Source: Salinivibrio kushneri (GTDB lineage: Bacteria > Pseudomonadota > Gammaproteobacteria > Enterobacterales > Vibrionaceae). Taken from it: DNA of 64,000 nt. The notes under the pieces are model-generated. The model ran no database searches and was not told where the DNA came from. It worked only from the letters and a program-made list of their open reading frames with translations. Where the stretch lies: contig NZ_CP040021.1 in NCBI RefSeq assembly GCF_005280275.1, forward strand, positions 645,001 through 709,000, given 5' to 3'. Made by a program: the position numbers and the translations under genes. Every line of letters starts with the position of its first letter. The stretch's first letter is position 1. Below are positions 55,879-64,000 of the stretch, in pieces.

Positions 55879-56499
55879 ATGACTTACTCTTTTCCCGATC
55901 TTCCTTATGCTTATGATGCGCTAGAGCCCCACATTGATGAGGCAACCATGCGCATTCATCATCAGCGTCACCACAAAACCTATTACGATAAATTTGTTGC
56001 GGCGATTGAAGAGACGGCGCGTAATGGTGAATCGCTTGAGACTTTATTTGCTGAGGTTTCAACGCTGCCTGCTGCCATTCGTAATAATGGCGGTGGTTAT
56101 TACAACCATTTGATTTATTGGCAATCGATGACGCCCAACCCTAAGGGGACACCAGAAGGACCGCTCTATGATGCCATTGTAGCGACCTACGGCTCACTCG
56201 ATGCGTTTAAAGAGGCCTTTAGTCAGGCGGCGATTGGTCAGTTTGGGTCAGGCTTTGCGTGGCTGGTAGTGAAAGAAGATGGACAGCTTGCGATTACATC
56301 GACACCTAATCAAGATAATCCATTGATGGATATTGCAGAGGTGAAAGGAGAGCCGCTGTTAGGCTGTGATGTGTGGGAGCATGCTTACTATCTTAACTAT
56401 CAGAATAAGCGCCCAGATTATGTCAATGCTTGGTGGCAAGTGGTCAATTGGGACTTTGCTGAAAAGGCATACCAAAAAGCACGCGAGACGATGAGCTGA
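55879..56499 (+). CDS. sodA: Superoxide dismutase, Mn-type
   Basis: Destroys superoxide. At 206 residues the four metal ligands are His27, His77 (YYNHLIYW), Asp164 and His168 (DVWEHAYYL). The Gly-rich RNNGGG before His77 and Gln145 in STPNQDNPL are features of manganese rather than iron enzymes (which place the glutamine near His77). It has no signal peptide, so it is cytoplasmic. The upstream Fur-like box fits a Mn enzyme made when iron is scarce. Confidence 0.9.
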   Translation: MTYSFPDLPYAYDALEPHIDEATMRIHHQRHHKTYYDKFVAAIEETARNGESLETLFAEVSTLPAAIRNNGGGYYNHLIYWQSMTPNPKGTPEGPLYDAIVATYGSLDAFKEAFSQAAIGQFGSGFAWLVVKEDGQLAITSTPNQDNPLMDIAEVKGEPLLGCDVWEHAYYLNYQNKRPDYVNAWWQVVNWDFAEKAYQKARETMS

Positions 56500-56502
56500 T
56501 AC

Positions 56503-56527
56503 AAAAATGCCCCGCAGAGCGGGGCAT
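56503..56527 (-). terminator. Terminator after proS
   Basis: Stem ATGCCCCGC (56507-56515) / GCGGGGCAT (56519-56527), followed on the minus strand by TTTTTG. It may also serve sodA from the other side, although that strand lacks a T-run. Confidence 0.75.
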
Positions 56528-56550
56528 GACATGCTTGCTTTTGGCGCTAT

Positions 56551-58266
56551 TTAGTCAAGCTTTGACTGAATAAACGTCAGTGCATCGTCAATGGAGAAAG
56601 GCACTTTCTCGCCGTCTCGACGATGCTTATACTCGAACACGCCGTTATCCATACTACGCTCACCAATGACGATAGTGTGAGGCACGCCGACAAGTTCAAT
56701 ATCAGAGAACATTACACCTGGACGCTCTTTGCGGTCGTCAAAAAGTACCTCAATACCGGCTGCGGTAAGATCGGTGTATAACTTTTCAGCCGCTTCACGG
56801 ACACGTTCAGATTTGTGCATATTCATCGGGACAATGGCCACCTTGAAAGGCGCGATGGCGTCAGGCCAGATAATACCGTTTTGGTCATGGTTTTGCTCAA
56901 TCGCTGCAGCCACAACACGCGTAATACCAATGCCGTAACAGCCCATCTCTAACATGGCGTTCTTACCGTCTTGGCCTAGTACGCCAGCATTCATCTTTTG
57001 TGAGTAGTTATTGCCCAGCTGGAAGATATGGCCCACTTCGATGCCACGTTTAAACATCAATGTGCCTTTACCACAAGGGCTAGGATCGCCTTCGATGACA
57101 TTGCGCAGGTCGGCGACTTGACCTAGCTCTACATCGCGTCCCCAATTTATTCCGAAGTAGTGTTTATCGTCGGTGTTTGCACCAGCACCAAAGTCACTCA
57201 TTACCGCAACACTGCGATCGACGATGAAAGGTGCCGGTAGGTTTACCGGACCCAAAGAGCCAGGACCTGCACCGACAAGCTCACGGATTTCTTCTTCGGT
57301 GGCGAAAGTAAGCGGTGCTTCTACCTCAGGTAGATTTTCCGCTTTTACTTCGTTGAGTTCATGATCGCCACGGATGATTAGCGCGATAAGATCGGACTCG
57401 ACCTGTTCAGACGCTTTGACGAAAAGCGTTTTAACTGTTTTTTCGATCGGGAGATCAAACTGCTCAACCAGTTCAGCAATGGTTTTCGCATTCGGCGTAT
57501 CGACCAGCGCCATGGCTTGCGTGGGTGAATCGGCTTGCGCCTGAGGGGCGAGCGCTTCGGCTTTTTCAATATTTGCCGCGTAGTCGGACTCGGTTGAAAA
57601 TGCGATCAGATCTTCACCACTGTCGGCCAGGACATGGAATTCGTGCGAGGCGGAACCACCAATGGCGCCGGTGTCAGCCAGTACGGCACGGTAGTCTAGC
57701 CCCATGCGATCAAAGATGGCGCAATAAGCCGCGCGCATTTTCTCATAGCTCTGCTCCATGCCCGCTTTGTCGATATCGAAGCTATAGGCGTCTTTCATGG
57801 TAAATTCGCGAGAGCGCATGACGCCAAAACGAGGACGTACTTCGTCACGGAACTTGGTTTGGATTTGGTACAAGTTGAGCGGCAATTGCTTGTATGAATT
57901 GATTTCGTTGCGCGCCAAGTGCGTAATCACTTCTTCATGCGTGGGGCCTAAAACAAAATCACGTTGATGGCGGTCAGCAATACGTAGCAGCTCAGGACCA
58001 AACTTTTCCCAACGCCCCGTTTCTTGCCATAAATCTGCTGGTTGTACGACAGGCATCATGGTTTCGACGGCGCCGGCACGGTTCATTTCTTCGCGAACAA
58101 TACGCTCAACATGGCGAAGGACACGAACCCCTGTAGGAAGCCAAGTATAAAGGCCTGAAGCGAGTTTTCGAATCATACCCGCACGCAACATCAGCTGGTG
58201 GCTGACAATTTCTGCGTCGCTAGGGGTTTCTTTCAAAGTAGAAAGCAGATATTGACTGGTACGCAT
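56551..58266 (-). CDS. proS: Prolyl-tRNA synthetase
   Basis: Charges tRNA-Pro. At 571 residues (E. coli 572) it is the bacterial type with the insertion (editing) domain between motifs 2 and 3 (about 225-400). Class II motifs: [51 protein letters not shown] and [18 protein letters not shown]. It follows trmO on the same strand by about 45 nt, the E. coli order. Confidence 0.97.
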   Translation of the reverse strand: MRTSQYLLSTLKETPSDAEIVSHQLMLRAGMIRKLASGLYTWLPTGVRVLRHVERIVREEMNRAGAVETMMPVVQPADLWQETGRWEKFGPELLRIADRHQRDFVLGPTHEEVITHLARNEINSYKQLPLNLYQIQTKFRDEVRPRFGVMRSREFTMKDAYSFDIDKAGMEQSYEKMRAAYCAIFDRMGLDYRAVLADTGAIGGSASHEFHVLADSGEDLIAFSTESDYAANIEKAEALAPQAQADSPTQAMALVDTPNAKTIAELVEQFDLPIEKTVKTLFVKASEQVESDLIALIIRGDHELNEVKAENLPEVEAPLTFATEEEIRELVGAGPGSLGPVNLPAPFIVDRSVAVMSDFGAGANTDDKHYFGINWGRDVELGQVADLRNVIEGDPSPCGKGTLMFKRGIEVGHIFQLGNNYSQKMNAGVLGQDGKNAMLEMGCYGIGITRVVAAAIEQNHDQNGIIWPDAIAPFKVAIVPMNMHKSERVREAAEKLYTDLTAAGIEVLFDDRKERPGVMFSDIELVGVPHTIVIGERSMDNGVFEYKHRRDGEKVPFSIDDALTFIQSKLD

Positions 58267-58310
58267 GTAAAGTTATCCGTTGATATTGGCGATCAATAAG
58301 TCCAAGCATA

Positions 58311-59036
58311 TTAACAGCGTGGGGGAGTTTCGACAAAAGCTTCTATGGAAGCCACTTCGATTTGCTCGTTTTGAACGTGAAACGTGACGTTAAAGTCGAA
58401 CAGGTGAACCGCATAGCGGCGATTATCCGGTTTACCTTTTCTGTAAGCCGGGCGTGGATCTTGCGCTAAGACTTCAGCAATCACGCTTTGATAGTATGCT
58501 TGCTCAGGATATGGAGATAATGCCAATAAGGCGCGGTCAGAGAAATGAACGTCTAGTGGCGTGGGTTTGGTGTGAGCAAATCCGCCTTGGGCGTCGGGAA
58601 TACTGTCAGAGTAAGGAATATAGGGCTTAATATCGACAATCGGGGTTTGGTCAACAAGATCGCACCCTCGTAATACCAAGGTTACTTGCCCGCTATCTTG
58701 AGTGACATCAACCAGCTCTACCGCCGACATACCAATGCCATTAGGACGAAATGTAGCCCGGCTGGCAAACACACCCATTTTCTCATTCCCCCCTAAACGA
58801 GGTGGCCGGACGGTAGGGCGCCATCCCTTATCTAAGTTCTGATCAAAAAGAAAAAGCAACCAAAGGTGAGAGTATTGTTCAATCCCTCGTACGGCGTCGA
58901 TCTGATTGGCATCCCCCTGTAAGCAGAGATAAGCCAGTGCACTCGGCGCTAACCCAGGTTGACGAGGGACCGCAAATTTCTCTTTAAAAGGAGAATAAAG
59001 CGTGCCGATTGGGGTGATAGAAAACGGGGAACACAT
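58311..59036 (-). CDS. trmO: tRNA (t6A37 N6)-methyltransferase TrmO
   Basis: SAM-dependent enzyme that methylates t6A37 in tRNA-Thr(GGU). From ATG 59036 it has 241 residues; the frame extends only to a TTG at 59042. YSPFKEKFAVPRQPGLAPSA, RPPRLGGNEKMGVFASRATFRPNGIGMS and AQDPRPAYRKG are strongly conserved. It complements the tcdA product at the other end of the window, which modifies the same base in other tRNAs. Confidence 0.94.
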   Translation of the reverse strand: MCSPFSITPIGTLYSPFKEKFAVPRQPGLAPSALAYLCLQGDANQIDAVRGIEQYSHLWLLFLFDQNLDKGWRPTVRPPRLGGNEKMGVFASRATFRPNGIGMSAVELVDVTQDSGQVTLVLRGCDLVDQTPIVDIKPYIPYSDSIPDAQGGFAHTKPTPLDVHFSDRALLALSPYPEQAYYQSVIAEVLAQDPRPAYRKGKPDNRRYAVHLFDFNVTFHVQNEQIEVASIEAFVETPPRC

Positions 59037-59157
59037 AACCAAATAAACCTAAAACAACGTGGATATACTCTAGCATGTGATAGAAGAGGGGAGTATGGAT
59101 GCAAGTCAGTCTTGGGCGTGACATAATCTCAACATTATTTACCGAGGGGAACAACGC

Positions 59158-59712
59158 GTGAGTCTTCCAGCCGTTTTTATCGATCGTGATGGTGTCGTTA
59201 ATGTCGATCACGGTTATGTGTCTAGTATCGATAGCTTTGAATATATTGAGGGTGTGTTCGACGCATGTAGGGCGCTGAAAGAAAGCGGCTATTTACTCGT
59301 ACTGGTGACCAATCAAGCCGGTATCGCAAGAGGCTACTTTTCGGAGCAAGATTTTTTGCAATTGACCGAATGGATGGATTGGAACTTTGCTGATAAAGGT
59401 GTCGATTTTGATGGGATATATTACTGCCCCCATCATGCCAGTGAAGGAGTCGGTGAGTATCGAATTGATTGCGATTGTCGCAAACCCAAGCCGGGTATGT
59501 TGATTGATGCCCAGCAAGAGCTTGATATTGATATGTCACGCTCGGTGATGGTGGGAGATAAAGCGGATGATATGAAAGCCGCAGAGTGTGCAGGGGTTGC
59601 AACTCGTTTGCTAGTGCGCTCAGGTAAACCTGTCACCGAACAAGGCGTCGCATTAGCAACTGACGTTGTTGACTCTATCGCTGATATACCCGGTTGGCTT
59701 GCTAATCGTTAA
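59158..59712 (+). CDS. gmhB: D-glycero-beta-D-manno-heptose-1,7-bisphosphate 7-phosphatase
   Basis: HAD-family phosphatase of the ADP-heptose pathway for LPS core. At 184 residues it has the nucleophile motif FIDRDGVVN, then LVTNQAGIARG, the zinc-binding CPHHASEGVGEY...CDC pattern and GDKADDMKAAE. The start is GTG 59158 with GAGGGGA upstream. It lies just before the rrn operon, as in E. coli (gmhB-rrnH). Confidence 0.94.
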   Translation: MSLPAVFIDRDGVVNVDHGYVSSIDSFEYIEGVFDACRALKESGYLLVLVTNQAGIARGYFSEQDFLQLTEWMDWNFADKGVDFDGIYYCPHHASEGVGEYRIDCDCRKPKPGMLIDAQQELDIDMSRSVMVGDKADDMKAAECAGVATRLLVRSGKPVTEQGVALATDVVDSIADIPGWLANR

Positions 59713-59775
59713 AACGACATGCAAACAGCGTCTTGGCGATTATTTGCACAGTTAGATTTTTTTCAACAAAAACGC

Positions 59776-59803
59776 TTGCATCAAAAAAACAAGTCTCTAT
59801 AAT
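59776..59803 (+). promoter_or_regulatory. rrn promoter P1
   Basis: TTGCAT (59776-59781), 16-nt spacer, TATAAT (59798-59803), with AT-rich sequence directly upstream. The predicted start is near 59810. Confidence 0.8.
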
Positions 59804-59866
59804 TCGCTTCTCGTTGGCACGGCAAGCCGCGCTAACAACGGCAAAATAGCCAAGCAAACAAAACGC

Positions 59867-59894
59867 TTGACTCATTGCCTCGGTGGCGTAAAAT
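59867..59894 (+). promoter_or_regulatory. rrn promoter P2
   Basis: TTGACT (59867-59872), 16-nt spacer, TAAAAT (59889-59894), then a C-rich start region. About 90 nt after P1, like the tandem P1-P2 of E. coli. Confidence 0.75.
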
Positions 59895-59920
59895 GCCACT
59901 CCCGCTCAAAATTGAGCGGC

Positions 59921-59933
59921 GCTCTTTAACAAT
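59921..59933 (+). promoter_or_regulatory. boxA antitermination element, leader
   Basis: GCTCTTTAACAAT matches the rrn boxA (NusB-S10 binding). A second copy lies before 23S at 62307-62319. Confidence 0.8.
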
Positions 59934-60123
59934 TTGACCTATGCAATCTGTGTGGGCACTCGTTAAGAATAGACAAAAAGATTTATTCGATGAACTGAGT
60001 GACCAATACGAAACAACGTTTACGTTGTTCGGCACAGTCAATTCGTTTGTCTCGCAAGAGACGAACAAAACAGTATTTATCGAGCCGTTTGTCTTTTCTT
60101 TGGGAAAGCAAACACCAAAACTT

Positions 60124-61692
<1,569 letters not shown>

Positions 61693-61748
61693 CTGACGCT
61701 ATTGTTGCGAGTGCTCACACAGATTGTATAGGTTGAAGTTATAAAGAG

Positions 61749-61768
61749 GATATGTTCCCAAACATATC
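61749..61768 (+). other. Hairpin in the 16S-tRNA-Glu spacer
   Basis: Perfect 8-bp stem GATATGTT (61749-61756) / AACATATC (61761-61768). Probably a processing or spacing element of the pre-rRNA. Confidence 0.5.
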
Positions 61769-61773
61769 AGCGT

Positions 61774-61849
61774 GTCCCATTCGTCTAGAGGCCTAGGACA
61801 CCGCCCTTTCACGGCGGTAACAGGGGTTCGACTCCCCTATGGGACGCCA
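61774..61849 (+). tRNA. tRNA-Glu (TTC)
   Basis: 76 nt with encoded CCA. Acceptor GTCCCAT pairs with ATGGGAC; anticodon loop CTTTCAC gives TTC at 61808-61810; GGTTCGACTCC T-arm. Confidence 0.97.
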
Positions 61850-61851
61850 TT

Positions 61852-61927
61852 GGGTTGTTAGCTCAGTTGGTAGAGCAGTTGACTTTTAATCAATTGGTCA
61901 CAGGTTCGAATCCTGTACAACCCACCA
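61852..61927 (+). tRNA. tRNA-Lys (TTT)
   Basis: 76 nt with encoded CCA. Acceptor GGGTTGT / ACAACCC; anticodon loop CTTTTAA gives TTT. Only 2 nt after tRNA-Glu. Confidence 0.97.
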
Positions 61928-61939
61928 TTTCTCAGACGC

Positions 61940-62015
<76 letters not shown>

Positions 62016-62027
62016 AGTCTGGAAGAT

Positions 62028-62103
62028 GGGCGATTAGCTCAGTTGGGAGAGCACCTCCCTTACAAGGAGGGGGTCACTGGTTCGAGCCCGGTATCGCCCA
62101 CCA
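62028..62103 (+). tRNA. tRNA-Val (TAC)
   Basis: 76 nt with encoded CCA. Acceptor GGGCGAT / ATCGCCC; anticodon loop CTTACAA gives TAC. Confidence 0.97.
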
Positions 62104-62134
62104 TTTTCTCTGCAAGAGAAAAGCACTACAAAAT

Positions 62135-62210
62135 GGGGCTATAGCTCAGCTGGGAGAGCGCCTGCCTTGCACGCAGGAGGTCAGCAGTTCGATCCTGCTT
62201 AGCTCCACCA
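62135..62210 (+). tRNA. tRNA-Ala (TGC)
   Basis: 76 nt with encoded CCA. Acceptor GGGGCTA / TAGCTCC; anticodon loop CTTGCAC gives TGC. Differs from the GGC tRNA mainly in the anticodon and T-arms. Confidence 0.97.
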
Positions 62211-62306
62211 TTTTACTCTTTGTTTTTACAGCAGTTGACGCCTGTTGCGATAAGTGCTGTCTGAAAGCAAAAAATAAAGTGGTTTATCGTATTGATAGAT
62301 TTACAT

Positions 62307-62319
62307 GCTCTTTAACAAT
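62307..62319 (+). promoter_or_regulatory. boxA antitermination element, spacer
   Basis: GCTCTTTAACAAT again, before 23S, as in other gamma-proteobacterial rrn operons. The rest of the 62211-62499 spacer shows no gene. Confidence 0.75.
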
Positions 62320-62499
62320 CTGGAAAGCTGACAAGTCATTCTTTAAGAATGACAGTAAAGTTCTCAATCAGTGACAGAAATGTCACTCACACAATCAAGT
62401 GTGCTTGGGCTTTGTCTTAGTAATAAGCAAAGTCTCTATTTTGAGTCCGGCAAAAACAAAACCTTAGTTGTTTTCATGCAAGACCTTTTGGGGTTGTAT

Positions 62500-64000
<1,501 letters not shown>

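Larger units (their letters stand above)
59713..60123 (+). promoter_or_regulatory. rrn promoter and leader region
   Basis: Gene-free 410 bp upstream of 16S. Contains an AT-rich UP-like tract (59750-59770), tandem promoters P1 and P2, a CCGCTCAA/TTGAGCGG hairpin near 59902-59918 and boxA at 59921-59933. The small open frame at 59941-60126 lies in the leader and is not a gene. Confidence 0.85.

Overview
The window is about 64 kb of chromosome from a gamma-proteobacterium of the Vibrionaceae. The evidence is the protein families present, the 16S/23S rRNA type, the Glu-Lys-Ala-Val type 16S-23S spacer, and E. coli/Vibrio gene order at several loci (csd-gcvB-gcvA-ygdD-rlmM, queF-syd-csrB-yqcC-truC, map/rpsB-tsf-pyrH-frr-uppS-cdsA-ispC-rseP-bamA-skp-lpxD-fabZ-lpxA-lpxB-rnhB-dnaE-accA-tilS, proS-trmO, gmhB-rrn). 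The polyhydroxyalkanoate cluster and an unusual 16S V1/V2 region make a halophilic genus such as Salinivibrio a reasonable guess, but that is inference from memory, not from a search.

Layout. 1-2.3 kb: a cut-off class III aminotransferase, a divergent LysR regulator, and tcdA (t6A37 cyclisation). 2.3-3.9 kb: two tandem periplasmic family-3 solute-binding proteins with no permease. 4.0-8.3 kb: a phaB-phaA-phaP-phaC operon that makes PHB from acetyl-CoA, followed by a 0.5 kb gene-free stretch. 8.8-14.8 kb: csdA-csdE (sulfur mobilisation), the GcvB small RNA, its divergent activator gcvA with an alpha/beta hydrolase and ygdD, then rlmM and xni. 14.9-20.4 kb: ppnN, a canonical GGDEF diguanylate cyclase, and a TPR membrane protein with a degenerate GGDEF domain. 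20.4-26.7 kb: queF, syd, a Zn-ribbon protein and small conserved proteins. A CsrB-family RNA with many GGA motifs and a distal UvrY/VarA-type box follows, then DUF3301, DUF3549, yqcC and truC. 26.7-30.6 kb: yaeH, glnD and map.

30.6-51.5 kb is the large translation and envelope cluster. It starts at an S2-type rpsB leader and runs through ribosome recycling, undecaprenyl-PP, CDP-DAG and MEP-pathway genes, RseP, BamA/Skp outer-membrane assembly, lipid A synthesis, replication (rnhB, dnaE), accA and tilS. 51.7-59.7 kb: an NSS-family Na+ symporter behind a TrpR-like operator, DUF4250 and YaeP proteins, a second GGDEF enzyme, a patatin-like protein, a Mn-type superoxide dismutase behind a Fur-like box, proS, trmO and gmhB. 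59.7-64 kb: an rrn operon with two promoters and boxA, 16S, five tRNAs (Glu, Lys, Ala-GGC, Val, Ala-TGC) and the first 1.5 kb of 23S, which carries a ~100-nt insertion in the helix 25 region.

I see no CRISPR array, transposase, integrase or prophage, and no obvious defence system. Most of the window is core genome. The points most worth checking are the non-coding RNAs, the candidate operators and the 23S insertion.
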